From assembly GCA_027886185.1 (NCBI GenBank), contig WOAB01000040.1, forward strand, positions 992,001 through 1,056,000: a stretch of 64,000 nt of DNA. The letters run 5' to 3'. This stretch comes from Rheum nobile (Eukaryota; Streptophyta; Magnoliopsida; Caryophyllales; Polygonaceae). The notes beneath the pieces are model-generated. The model worked only from the letters and a program-made list of their open reading frames with translations, was not told the origin of the DNA and did no database searches. Below, piece after piece: positions 11,722 through 22,128 of this stretch. The translations under genes and the position numbers were made by a program. Each line of letters starts with the position of its first letter. Positions within the stretch are counted from its first letter, which is position 1.

Positions 11722-14139
11722 TGTAATATCCCTCACTTTGGTAAAGGCAATTTGGAAAATTCTCGAACACTTGTGACGCACGTCGAATTTATTTCAGAGG
11801 AGTTCAGACATTCAGAAATGTTTCTGACCTCTGTAATATTTTTCTCGGTGAAATAAAATACATTTAGACGTATTTCGGGACTTAATACTCGTTCGTGTAC
11901 GATTATTTTTATCCCGGGCTAAGGCCAAGTTAATCCAAAGCTTAAACGGATGAAAAATGGCCTTGGCGGCGACCGCCATAAGGCAAGCGGCCACCGCCGC
12001 CAACTAGTCAACATTGTCAGAATGTCAGCATCAACTGGCCAAGTGGCCTAGAAAGCGGCGACCACCGCCAGACACAGATAAAGGCGGCGACCTCTTGCCG
12101 ACGGCGGCGATCGCTGCCACTGTTGCAGGCGTAGCTGCAGTGGCTTGCCGGCGACCGGGGAGACGCCCGATCTTGGCCCTCCACGTTGCATGGCTTGCCA
12201 TTTCTTGTCCCCTGACTTTGGCTATAAAAGGGGAAGGGTTTGGGATCAGATTGAGCACAAATCGAACTCCCAATCACCCATAAATTACTCGCCGGAAAAT
12301 CAAGCTTTAGTCGAAGAATTCGATATCAATCGTCGGAGCTCCTTTGGTGTTTATTCCAGTTGCAAAGTGAAGCTTTGGAGGCCCTTAGAATCCAAAGCAA
12401 GGCAAAGGAGAAGCAAAACAATCGACATCGGTGAGTTTTTGCTCTCGTAATTTTCTGGTGTTCGTAGTGGCGACCGCTGCCACGAACAGCGGCGCCCGCC
12501 GTAAGGCAGGCGGCGACCGCCGCCCAGAAGCTTTTGGCTTGTTTCGGCCTTGGCTTATGTGGCTTTCGATCGGGCTTCGTTGCTTTTGATTTCTTTCGTT
12601 ATTCTTTAGATTCATACTCGTGTTCGTCAAATCTAACTTAGGGTTTTTTTATGGGTCGATCTGAAGGAATCTGTGTTGCCAGATCTGTCCCTGCTTCGAG
12701 CCCGGAAACTCGTCGTACCTAGCTTCGTTCAAGCTTCTGCGGATCTAAGGCAAGTGGTGGTTCGATCTTGCTTAATCATTCCATGTCCTGTTAATTATCA
12801 ATTGCGTTTAAATCTTAATTAAATTGGAATGATCTGTGGTTTTCGTTTGGGAACAGATTTTATAAATAAAGTGATTTAAAGAACTGCTGCTATAATAAGA
12901 TGTATATTGCTAGATACAGCGCTATTATATTCGTAATGGTGTTGTTGTGGATTTAATGTTAATTTTAATGCTAGAATAGCAAGAGTATTCTTAGGAACGC
13001 TAATCCAGATAAGGGTTTGACGTTTCTTGATAACTTGGTACTCATCGGGATAATTTCCGAATAATTTAATTTAAGGGTCATGATCTAACGCTTCCTAGCC
13101 CAGGTAAGGTAGGAGGTTTTAAGCACCTTGCAAGTGCAATTTGGGTGGAAGTAATTGTCACCCTGTGGTTTAAAGCTCCGTAATTGTTCTTAATAATATT
13201 AAAAGTACTAACATTAGTGTGTGTTGTAATTCAATAAGATAAGTGCAGTTAAGCACATAATTAATAAACCTTGAGTGTTGTAAGTGAATAAGTTAAGTGT
13301 TGTTGTCACATGTAATTAATATACCTTCAGACGAGTAGCGCAGCTAGGCCGTAGTGCAGCTAGGAAATCTCGTCTTAACTTTAATCAGAGTAAAGTTCTC
13401 TTTCCAATCTGGATTCGCTTTGAGCGGTGAGGTTGGTCGTGAACCGAACCATCAAATTAAAGTAAAAGCTTGTGTGAAACTTTAAACGTTCCCAAACATT
13501 TGGCATATCTTCCCTTAAGGCTCATTCCGTTGGAGTCTTCTCTTCAGTGCATATCTAAATATTTAATTGTTAAATCATTCAGTGAAAGTACTGGATTATG
13601 TATCGTTCTGTCGGTTATTATTCGAGGGACAATGATAGTAAACGGTTACGATCACTCGAACCACTCTGCTTGTACCCTTACATAGTCTAATCATTAGACT
13701 AACCAACCGCAATTGTTCTCTGCATGGTTGGCTGGTGTCATCCGTTCGATTCGGCACATCAGAGGTTGATACCGGAGTCAAAGTAACCTGTTGAAGGATA
13801 AGAGGCTTGCAGACGAAGATTTAAATGTCAGTGTTTTAAGTTGTTAAGTGTTTAAGAGTTTTAATTGTTAAGATTCTTAAAGTTTTCCGCTGTGTAAACT
13901 AAAGTCTTTCGTTGTATTATACTCTGTTGTAAAATCATCTCCTCGTTTGAAGAGAGATCTTTTAATAAAAGGATTGAGTTTCATGTACAAAAGTCTTCCG
14001 ATGTTTAATCTTTCAATTAATATGTAATTATGTTATGTATTTAAGCATGATTGTTCTGGAAAAGTCTGGGGTGGCTTTGGACGGTAAAGTCTGAGGTCAC
14101 TGGCATGTGGCATTTCCGAGATAAATCGGGGGTGCTACA
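11722..14139 (+). repeat. Element B 5' LTR (2418 bp)
   Basis: The LTR starts TGTAATATCCC and ends GGGGGTGCTACA. It carries GC-rich modules upstream (11960-12170) and downstream (12466-12532) of a TATAAAAG box, and an AATAAA-like signal in the ATCTTTTAATAAAAGG block near 13960. The partner LTR lies at 28187-28435 plus 39408-41543. The two differ by scattered substitutions and by indels inside the GC-rich modules. Confidence 0.9.
12223..12230 (+). promoter_or_regulatory. TATA box of B LTR
   Basis: TATAAAAG in the context TTTGGCTATAAAAGGGG. The E LTR has the same arrangement at 60649. It is the likely Pol II promoter core, with GC-rich modules on both sides. Confidence 0.7.
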
Positions 14140-14143
14140 GATA

Positions 14144-14155
14144 TGGTATCAGAGC
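14144..14155 (+). other. Element B primer binding site
   Basis: TGGTATCAGAGC four bases after the LTR end matches the complement of the initiator tRNA-Met 3' end, the primer normally used by Tekay-type chromoviruses. Confidence 0.85.
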
Positions 14156-14228
14156 AATGGTTTTAAAATTTTTGGCCTATTGTTAGGTTTGAGAATTTTT
14201 GAAAACTAATTTTGAAACTATTTGCAAA

Positions 14229-14233
14229 CCTAT
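14229..14233. repeat. Athila target-site duplication CCTAT, left copy
   Basis: CCTAT precedes the Athila 5' LTR and recurs at 25323-25327. Joining the flanks restores a B leader that aligns with the intact E leader at 62620-62660. Confidence 0.93.
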
Positions 14234-15535
14234 TGATATGCCGTATTCTGTATGGCGTAGTTGGGGGTTATTAGCACATTTATAGGAGATTTTGGCTCGG
14301 TTTTGGTACTATGTTGATGCTTGAGGTACGGAGCTGCGTTGTGGACATTTTGGATGCACTTGCAAGTTGAAGACGAGGCTTGAAGACACATTGGAGAGCG
14401 GATGTTCAGAAGACAGAAGATGCTGGAGCTGACGCTGGTGGAGGCGAGCTGACGCGAGCAGACGCGATCGCCCTTGGTCGCGGTTTCATTCCAGGAGCTC
14501 CAGAACATTGGCGAGGCAAAACCGCGGGCTGACGCGATCGCGGTTGGTCGCGGTTTCGCCTGCGACTGAACTGTTCGCATTTCTCCTTGTTTGTTTGACG
14601 TTTCGTTTTTGGTGAATTAATGACACTTTAGTGGCTCGGATTAGGGGGGAGGAGGACGTTTTTCTCTGAGATTTAGCCACTCTATCATTCTCTCTTAATT
14701 TTTCTCTCTTATTTTTTTCTCTCAAGAACAATTGCTAGATTTCATTTTGTTTTCCCTTTGGATTTGAATTTCGTGAAGAACATGAACAAGAACTAAACCC
14801 TTGTTTTGTCTAGCGTTGAAGCACTCGATTAACTCAGTTGTAAGGTTCTAATCTCTTGTTCATCCTTTGGATTTGGTATTGATTTCCTTGAGCATAATTC
14901 GGATTTCTATATTGTTTACTAGATTGATCTCCTAGTTTAATTCTATAGTTATCAAATTGCTAGAATTGGGATATACGGTGGAATCCCTAATCTTTTGTAG
15001 CAATCACAATTGTATGAGATTGGTATATTGAATTCAATTGTGAAAAAGGAAATCGATTTGCATTACATACTTGCGGTGTTAAGTTTTGTTTGCAATCCAC
15101 AAATCTTATTCCCTATGCTATTGATTGAATGAACTTAGGAGATTTTCTAGGTTTTCAATTAGTAAGAATTAGCAAAGACCGGTTGGCTTGTTAATTTACA
15201 CAAGATCGGAATTGGGACAAATCCATAGGATTATGATGAACATGAGATGAACCGAATTGCAACTTGGTTAATTGATGTGTGGAAACTTGCTAGGTGGAAC
15301 TCTTTTTCCCTTTTGATAGATCTGATTTTTATGTTATTACAATTGAGTAGTTTTAGAAGAAAACCAAATCCCCCCCCCCCCCCCCCCCCATTTGTTCTTT
15401 GAAGTTGATAATTTAGTAGTTACATTGAAATTGACGCTTTAATTCCCTTGGGTTCGATCCCTTACTTGCATGCTATACTCTAGTTGCATTTTAGGACTAC
15501 ATTTGATAGCGCGCACGACTGAAAATACCCTGTCA
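14234..15535 (+). repeat. Athila 5' LTR (1302 bp)
   Basis: Starts TGATATGCCG and ends CTGTCA. It contains CGCGATCGC-type modules (14461-14558) and a 20-C run (15370-15389). I see no clear TATA box in it. The end differs from the 3' LTR (CCCTGTCA versus CGCTATCA). Confidence 0.93.
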
Positions 15536-15539
15536 AATT

Positions 15540-15556
15540 TGGCGCCATTGCCGGGG
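15540..15556 (+). other. Athila primer binding site (tRNA-Asp type)
   Basis: TGGCGCCATTGCCGGGG lies four bases after the LTR end. This is the conserved Athila/Tat-group primer site, complementary to the 3' end of tRNA-Asp. Confidence 0.85.
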
Positions 15557-15617
15557 AATTAATTGTTCTTTTTCATTGTGATTGGTTGTTTGTCAACTTT
15601 TGGTGTGAACCATCTAT

Positions 15618-18600
15618 ATGGTTCATACCCGTTCTACTGATTCCCCTATTTTTGATTGTGATCCAGAAATTGAGCGGACATTTTTCAGGAACCGAAGAGC
15701 AGCCCGTGAGATTCTGAACCAAACGGAGATGGGTGACCGAACTTTGAGACAGCTAACCACTCCTAACTTGGAGCAACAACCTTTGGCTATAACTATTCCT
15801 GAGTTAGCCGAAGGAGTGAATTTTGAACTAAAGGCAGGATTGATTCATGAGCTGCCTCACTTTCATGGTCTTGCTGGAGAAGACCCGAACAAGCACTTGG
15901 CGCAATTTCATGCGGTGTGTTCTAGCATGAAGCCAAGAGGTGTCACTGCCGATGCCATCATGTTGAGAGCATTTGGATTCACCTTGAAGGATGCTGCAAA
16001 TGATTGGCTATATTACCTTGCCCCGGGAAGTATCACAACATGGGCTGAAATGAAGAAGGCTTTCCTCGAAAAATACTTCCCGGCCACGAAGTTGAATAGC
16101 TTGAAGAGAGCCATTGCCACCATTGAACAACAAGGAGGCGAGAGCTTGTACGAGTATTATGAGAGATTCAAGCGGCTATGTGCAAGTTGCCCATATCATG
16201 GGTACAATGATCAAGATCTCATTCTATACTTGTTCAACGGACTCTCGGATGAGGAACGAAGAATGGTGAATGCCGCTTGTGGAGGTAATATTCTGAACAA
16301 AACTCCTCCCCAAGCTTTTGAGATGTTTCAGGAGCTATCTGAAGGCTCCAGGCAATTTAGCAAGAGAGAGAGTCTCAAGGCTGTGGGTTCCTCCTCAAAG
16401 ATTGAGTCTGATGTGAATGAGCTGAAGGAAATGATAAAGTGCTTTATGCTGAAAGGCACTCCATCTCAAGCCCGACCATGTGGAGTTTGCAATGAAGTGG
16501 GGCATCCAAATGATCAATGCCCTACTCTTCAAGAGTCAAACGCTGAGGTGAACGCTGTAGGAGGATGGCAACCAAGACCCAAGTACGATCCATTCTCTAA
16601 CACCTACAACCCGGGTTATAGAGATCATCCAAATTTCAGATGGAGTAACCAGCAAAATGTTCAGAATCCTCACCTCTTGCAACAACCACAACAACAACCG
16701 AGGCCACAGTACAACCCTAGACAAACCATGTCAGCTGAAGACATGATCAAGTCATTGGCTCAGTCGGTTATGCAGAAAGATGCTGAAACTAAGGCATCTA
16801 TTCAGAATCTTGAGAAGCATGTGGCACAAATTGCTCAAGCTGTGAGTAATCTAGAGGCTCGTGATTCGGGAAAATTACCATCACAAACGGTAGTCAACCC
16901 GAGAGAGAATGTGAGTGCAGTCACTTTGAGGAGCGGGAAGCAGCTAAGTGTAAGCCCTATTGCTGAAAAGGGTGAATTGCAAGGCGATTCTGTGGATGCT
17001 GAAAACAGGAAAACGCGATCTCACGCGACCTACCGCGATCGCGGTTTCGATGATGAAGATTCACTGGATTTTGTTGAAGAAAATTCGGCTACAGAGACGC
17101 GATCGCCGCCACTCGCGGTCACTCGCGGTTTGGACCCAGTAGCCTCCTCTTCAGAGACGCGATCGCCGCCACTCGCGGTCACTCGCGGTTTGGACCCAGT
17201 AGCCTCCTCTACAGAGACGCGATCGCCACCAATCGCGGTCACTCGCGGTTTGGACCCAGACCTTCATGATGATTATGTTCGTCCAAACTTTCCTCCTCTA
17301 TGCTCTCAGAAGCCGGTCCCGCCTTTCCCTGAGGCGTTGAAGGAGACTAGAAGACCGGAAAATGACAAGGAAATATTCGAGACCTTCAGTAAGTGTGAGG
17401 TAAACATTCCTTTGCTTAAATTGGTTAAGAGTATACCTAGATTTGCTAAGTTTTTGAAAGAAATCTGCACTATTAAAAGAAATCAAAAACTGAAAGGGAA
17501 ACAAAAGGTCAAAGTTAGCGAGCATGTGTCTGCGGTGTTTCAAAGGCGAATGCCTAAAAAGTGTGGTGACCCAGGCATGTTTAGCATCCCATGTGTGATA
17601 GGTGATACAAAAATTGAAAATGCTATGCTTGACCTTGGTGCATCCATAAATGTTTTGCCTTCCTCCTTGTACAAATCCCTAGGATTAGGACCTTTGCATG
17701 AAACCGGAATAGTTGTTCAACTAGCTGATAGGTCCTCAATTTATCCGAAGGGAGTAGTAGAAGATGTTCTTGTCATGGTAGGTGACTTGATATTTCCTGC
17801 TGATTTTTGTGTGTTGGAGATGGAACATGATGAGCATGCAACACCTGTTATGTTAGGACGGCCTTTCATGAAAACCGCACAAACAAAAATTGATGTGAAT
17901 AGTGGAACACTTACAATGGAATTTGATGGGGAGATAGTGCAATTCAACATATATGATGCTATGAAACATCCCATTGATGATCATTCCTTGTGTTCTATTG
18001 ATGTGATTGAGCCCTTGGTTCAAGATGTGTTTGATATTACTTGCTTTGATGAGTTGCGATCTATTATGGAGAACGATGTAGTAGATCCGCATTCGGCATT
18101 TTCTTTGTCCACTAACATGCAGGAAGTCTTGGCACATTTGAATGTTGAAGGTAGGTATTCTCGTCCTCATTTGGGCAGTGGCCCCATGGAACTAATAGTA
18201 CCGAGCAAGAAGCTCCTACCCTCTGTTGTGCAGGCACCCGAAGTTGTGTTGAAGCAGCTGCCCACGCATCTTAAGTATGTGTTTCTTGGGAAAGAGGATT
18301 CATTTCCGGTCATCATCTCTAGTAGTCTTTCCAAAGAACACGAGGAGAAGTTGATTGCGGTGCTAAAGGAGAACAAGATAGCTTTGGGGTGGACGATTGC
18401 AGATATCAAAGGGATAAGTCCCTCCACATGTATGCACAGAATTCTGCTAGAGGGAGACCCCAAACCAATCAGGCAACCTCAGAGAAGGCTTAACCCACCA
18501 ATGACTGAGGTGGTGAAGGAAGAAGTGTTGAAGCTCCTTCAAGCTGGCATGATTTTCCCCATCTCTGATAGCAAGTGGGTGAGCCCGACACAAGTTGTGC

Positions 18601-21317
18601 CCAAGAAGGGAGGTATCTCGATTGTGGAGAATCAACAAGGAGAGTTGGTCCCCACCCGGTTACAAACAGGATGGCGAGTATGTATAGACTACCGCAAGCT
18701 GAATGCGGTGACGAGAAAGGATCACTTCCCCTTGCCCTTTATTGATCAGATGCTTGAGAGACTTGCCGGTAGTCCATTCTATTGCTTTCTTGATGGGTAT
18801 TCAGGATATTTTCAGATTGCTATAGCACCGGAGGATCAGGACAAGACGACGTTCACATGCCCTTTTGGTACCTTTGCATATCGCAGGATGCCATTTGGGT
18901 TATGTAACGCTCCCGGGACGTTTCAGAGGTGCATGATGAGTATCTTCTCTGAGTATGTGGAACACTTCATTGAGGTGTTTATGGATGATTTCACTGTGCA
19001 TGGTAACAGCTTTGAGGCGTGCTTGGATCATTTGTCTCTAGTGCTCAAGAGGTGCATTGAAACCAACTTGGTTCTGAACTCAGAAAAGTGCCAATTCATG
19101 GTTGAGCAGGGGATTGTACTAGGACATATTGTGTCGGCTAAGGGCATTGAGGTAGATAAGGCCAAAATTGATGTGATCAAGACATTGCCTTATCCTACCA
19201 ACGTGAGGGACGTGCGCTCCTTTTTAGGCCATGCGGGCTTCTATCGCCGGTTCATTAAGGACTTCTCAAAGATTTCATCTCCTTTGTGTGAGTTGCTGAA
19301 GAAAGAGGTTGATTTCGTGATGAGCGATGCTTGCAAAGCGGCCTTTGATGAGTTGAAAGCCCGTCTTACTAGTGCCCCTATCATTCAAGCACCGGATTGG
19401 TCTAAGCCTTTTGAGATTATGTGTGATGCAAGTGATTTTGCTGTTGGTGCAGTTCTTGGACAAAAGGAAGCAAGGGCATCTCATGTGATTCATTATGCTT
19501 CCATGACCTTGAACGGAGCTCAAAGGAACTACACTACCACCGAAAAGGAGATGCTAGCCATTGTGTTTGCCTTGGAAAAGTTTAGGCAGTATCTTTTGGG
19601 AACCAAAGTGATCGTCTACACCGACCACGCAGCCCTTCGCTACTTAATGACAAAGAAGGATGCTAAGCCGAGGTTGCTTCGGTGGATCTTGTTGTTGAGT
19701 GAGTTCGACATTGAGATTAGAGATAAGAAGGGGGCCGAAAACTTGGTGGCTGACCATTTGAGCAGACTGGTACAAGGAGATGACAAGGCTGGGTTGCACA
19801 TGCCGATCCAAGGGAATTTTCCTGACGACACTTTGTTCGGACTTTCTGGTTGCCAGCCCCCGCGACTCGACGCGATCGCGTCCACCCGCGGTTTCACTCC
19901 AGGAACTTCTGACACAGAACCGCGATCGCGGTCGCTCGCGGTCACTCGCGGTTTGCCCCTTGATGTGAATTCCGATGTTGCTGAAGATAAATTGCTTCTT
20001 GCGCTTAAAGCCTTCAAGCCATGGTATGCTCATTTGGTGAATTTTCTCGTCATTGGAGAATTTCCACCCAATTATTCCAAGGCACAAAGGGACAAGATGC
20101 GAAGTGATGCTAGATTCTATGTGTGGGACGACCCCTATCTTTGGAGGCATTGTAACGATCAAGTCATCCGACGTTGTCTCCCCGATAATGAGGTACACTC
20201 GGTCTTAACTTTTTGTCATTCCTATGCATGTGGGGGACATTTCGGGGCTAACAAAACAGCTAGGAAAGTGCTAGAGGCAGGTTTTTATTGGCCACACATC
20301 TTCCGGGATGCATACACCTTTTGTAAAACCTGTGATCGATGCCAACGACTTGGGAATGTTTCCCGGAGGAATGAGATGCCACAAGCACCGATCATCTTTT
20401 GTGAGATTTTCGATGTTTGGGGTATCGACTTCATGGGACCATTTCCTAGTTCATTCGGGAACCTATACATTTTACTTGCGGTGGACTACGTTTCCAAATG
20501 GGTGGAAGCGAAGGCCACCAAAACTGATGATTCACGAGTTGTAGCAGGTTTCTTGAAGGCAAACATTTTTGCTCGTTTTGGGGTCCCGAATGCCATAATA
20601 AGTGATAGGGGCACTCATTTTTGTAACAAGACGGTGAGTGCTTTGTTGAGGAAATACCATGTCACCCAGCGGGTCTCTACCGCTTATCACCCGCAGACAA
20701 ATGGACAAGCTGAAGTGTCCAATAGAGAGATCAAGACAATCTTGGAGAAGACGGTTGGACCGAGTAGAAAAGATTGGAGTTTGAGGTTGGATGATGCCTT
20801 GTGGGCTTATCGAACAGCCTACAAAACTCCTATTGGGATGTCCCCCTTTAGATTGGTCTTTGGGAAAGGTTGTCACCTACCAGTGGAGCTTGAGCACAAG
20901 GCATTTTGGGCTGTGAAAAGGTGCAATATGCAAGTTGATGAAGTTGGGGAATTCAGGAAGTTGCAGCTGAGTGAGTTGGAAGAACTCCGCCTTGAGGCTT
21001 ATGACAACGCCGTTATCTACAAGGAGAAGACTAGGGCGTGGCATGACAAAAATATTCTGAGAAAGAACTTCAAAGTCGGAGATAAAGTTCTTATATTTCA
21101 ATCACGACTAAAGCTCTTTCCCGGAAAGCTCCGGTCTCGATGGACGGGAACGTATGTCGTTGCCCAAGTTTTCCCCCACGGAGCGGTGGATTTATTGGAT
21201 GGGGAGACGAACAAGGTCTTTAAGGTGAATGGACAGAGGTTGAAGCCGTATCATGAAGGCTTTGAAAATGGAGTTCTTGAGGAGGCACGTTTGGAGGTGC
21301 CTAATTACGAGGTTTGA
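15618..21317 (+). CDS. Athila gag-pol polyprotein (1899 aa, intact)
   Basis: A single frame encodes all structural and enzymatic functions. The capsid-type Retrotrans_gag region spans roughly aa 75-200. A CCHC zinc knuckle is at aa 288-301 (CGVCNEVGH....C). An in-frame triple repeat occupies aa 492-551. The aspartic protease reads DLGAS with the catalytic Asp near aa 672; Leu in place of Ser/Thr is usual for Athila. Reverse transcriptase carries the FMDD catalytic pair at aa 1123-1124. RNase H starts with CDAS (Asp near aa 1270). Integrase has an HHCC zinc region near aa 1500-1560 and the D,D35E triad at about aa 1604, 1663 and 1699. ATG 15618 is the first in-frame Met after the primer site. 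No stop or frameshift is present. Unusual: the RNase H to integrase linker (19860-19957) and the gag-protease spacer encode extra CGCGATCGCGG-type cassettes also found in the LTRs. Confidence 0.95.
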   Translation: MVHTRSTDSPIFDCDPEIERTFFRNRRAAREILNQTEMGDRTLRQLTTPNLEQQPLAITIPELAEGVNFELKAGLIHELPHFHGLAGEDPNKHLAQFHAVCSSMKPRGVTADAIMLRAFGFTLKDAANDWLYYLAPGSITTWAEMKKAFLEKYFPATKLNSLKRAIATIEQQGGESLYEYYERFKRLCASCPYHGYNDQDLILYLFNGLSDEERRMVNAACGGNILNKTPPQAFEMFQELSEGSRQFSKRESLKAVGSSSKIESDVNELKEMIKCFMLKGTPSQARPCGVCNEVGHPNDQCPTLQESNAEVNAVGGWQPRPKYDPFSNTYNPGYRDHPNFRWSNQQNVQNPHLLQQPQQQPRPQYNPRQTMSAEDMIKSLAQSVMQKDAETKASIQNLEKHVAQIAQAVSNLEARDSGKLPSQTVVNPRENVSAVTLRSGKQLSVSPIAEKGELQGDSVDAENRKTRSHATYRDRGFDDEDSLDFVEENSATETRSPPLAVTRGLDPVASSSETRSPPLAVTRGLDPVASSTETRSPPIAVTRGLDPDLHDDYVRPNFPPLCSQKPVPPFPEALKETRRPENDKEIFETFSKCEVNIPLLKLVKSIPRFAKFLKEICTIKRNQKLKGKQKVKVSEHVSAVFQRRMPKKCGDPGMFSIPCVIGDTKIENAMLDLGASINVLPSSLYKSLGLGPLHETGIVVQLADRSSIYPKGVVEDVLVMVGDLIFPADFCVLEMEHDEHATPVMLGRPFMKTAQTKIDVNSGTLTMEFDGEIVQFNIYDAMKHPIDDHSLCSIDVIEPLVQDVFDITCFDELRSIMENDVVDPHSAFSLSTNMQEVLAHLNVEGRYSRPHLGSGPMELIVPSKKLLPSVVQAPEVVLKQLPTHLKYVFLGKEDSFPVIISSSLSKEHEEKLIAVLKENKIALGWTIADIKGISPSTCMHRILLEGDPKPIRQPQRRLNPPMTEVVKEEVLKLLQAGMIFPISDSKWVSPTQVVPKKGGISIVENQQGELVPTRLQTGWRVCIDYRKLNAVTRKDHFPLPFIDQMLERLAGSPFYCFLDGYSGYFQIAIAPEDQDKTTFTCPFGTFAYRRMPFGLCNAPGTFQRCMMSIFSEYVEHFIEVFMDDFTVHGNSFEACLDHLSLVLKRCIETNLVLNSEKCQFMVEQGIVLGHIVSAKGIEVDKAKIDVIKTLPYPTNVRDVRSFLGHAGFYRRFIKDFSKISSPLCELLKKEVDFVMSDACKAAFDELKARLTSAPIIQAPDWSKPFEIMCDASDFAVGAVLGQKEARASHVIHYASMTLNGAQRNYTTTEKEMLAIVFALEKFRQYLLGTKVIVYTDHAALRYLMTKKDAKPRLLRWILLLSEFDIEIRDKKGAENLVADHLSRLVQGDDKAGLHMPIQGNFPDDTLFGLSGCQPPRLDAIASTRGFTPGTSDTEPRSRSLAVTRGLPLDVNSDVAEDKLLLALKAFKPWYAHLVNFLVIGEFPPNYSKAQRDKMRSDARFYVWDDPYLWRHCNDQVIRRCLPDNEVHSVLTFCHSYACGGHFGANKTARKVLEAGFYWPHIFRDAYTFCKTCDRCQRLGNVSRRNEMPQAPIIFCEIFDVWGIDFMGPFPSSFGNLYILLAVDYVSKWVEAKATKTDDSRVVAGFLKANIFARFGVPNAIISDRGTHFCNKTVSALLRKYHVTQRVSTAYHPQTNGQAEVSNREIKTILEKTVGPSRKDWSLRLDDALWAYRTAYKTPIGMSPFRLVFGKGCHLPVELEHKAFWAVKRCNMQVDEVGEFRKLQLSELEELRLEAYDNAVIYKEKTRAWHDKNILRKNFKVGDKVLIFQSRLKLFPGKLRSRWTGTYVVAQVFPHGAVDLLDGETNKVFKVNGQRLKPYHEGFENGVLEEARLEVPNYEV
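17091..17270 (+). repeat. Three in-frame 60-bp tandem repeats in gag
   Basis: Three near-identical units, each starting ACAGAGACGCGATCGCC and ending in TTTGGACCCAG-type sequence, code for a 20-residue unit built on TRSPPLAVTRGLDP. The third differs by a few bases. Each contains the GACGCGATCGC core found elsewhere in this element. Confidence 0.93.
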
Positions 21318-22128
21318 GTGAACATTATTGAGTCGAGCCACGACGTTAAAAAAAAAGCGCTTCTCGAGAGGCAACCCGAGGTTTTTGATGTTTTTATTTT
21401 GTTTGATTTTTGTTCTTTTTAATTGTCATTTTTATTGCATTTGTGGTCAGGGAAGGACCCCGAAGCACAGGTTCAGCTGCAGTCTACAGCCAAAACCGCG
21501 ATCGCGGTCACTCGCGGTTTCTGGGCGAGGTGATTTTCTTTTTTCAGAAAAAAAAAAAAAAAAGGGGCCCACTCGGCCCACCTTTCCCACAAAACCCCAT
21601 TTCTTCTTCCTCACAACCCTTTCTCCTACCTACAAACCCTACCTCCATTCACAAAAATCCTCCATTACCACAACCTCCCTCCTCACTCAAAACACCATCA
21701 AAACACTCCATTTCCTTCACTTTCCCACATTTCCCACTCAAATCTCCATCTCCCTTTCACAAGGTTTCACCCTCACCAACCACAAAACCCCCATTTCCAC
21801 ACCCCTCAAAAGCCCCTAAACACCTCCCTCACAAAAATCCCTCTTCCTCCCACAAAAGAGCCAAGAAGACTCCATTCCACCAAGCTTGTACCCGACGCGA
21901 CCTCCGGCGAGAGCTCCAAGCGACTTCACTGAGGCGGCGACTTGACGCGAGCAAACCAGGCCGATCGCGACCTCACGCGACTCGACGCGATCGCGTCCAC
22001 CCGCGGATTCACTCCAGGAATTTCTGTCCTCAAACCGCGATCGCGGTTGGTCGCGTCTCCTAGCGGTTTCCCCAGCAGTTTCCTTGTGAGTTGATTTCGT
22101 CCTTCTCTCGCATTGATACATATTGATC
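21318..22128 (+). other. Athila pol-to-ORF3 spacer with G-depleted leader
   Basis: The spacer holds a GC-rich palindrome module (21491-21520), an A-run, then a block at 21578-21857 with only three G in 280 nt and no ATG. A second GC-rich cassette follows at 21890-22070. There is no ATG from 21578 to the ORF3 start at 22129. Reading frames crossing it are low-complexity Pro/Ser translations, which I do not annotate as genes. It probably serves as leader for ORF3. Confidence 0.7.

Noticed and set aside
12017..12630. Alanine/arginine-rich frames on both strands of the B LTR
   Set aside because: They are translations of the GC-rich modules within the promoter region of an LTR.
14230..14731. Minus-strand frames in the Athila LTR, repeated at 23991-24525
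   Set aside because: Identical shadows in both LTRs, overlapping GC-rich modules; no support for antisense genes.
17091..17270. Candidate CRISPR-like array (regular 60-bp repeats)
   Set aside because: Direct tandem units with no unique spacers, inside a plant retrotransposon coding frame.
21328..22063. Pro/Ser-rich frames of 163 and 217 aa after Athila pol
   Set aside because: They result from G-poor, stop-poor sequence and cross a module cassette; no domain and no consistent start.
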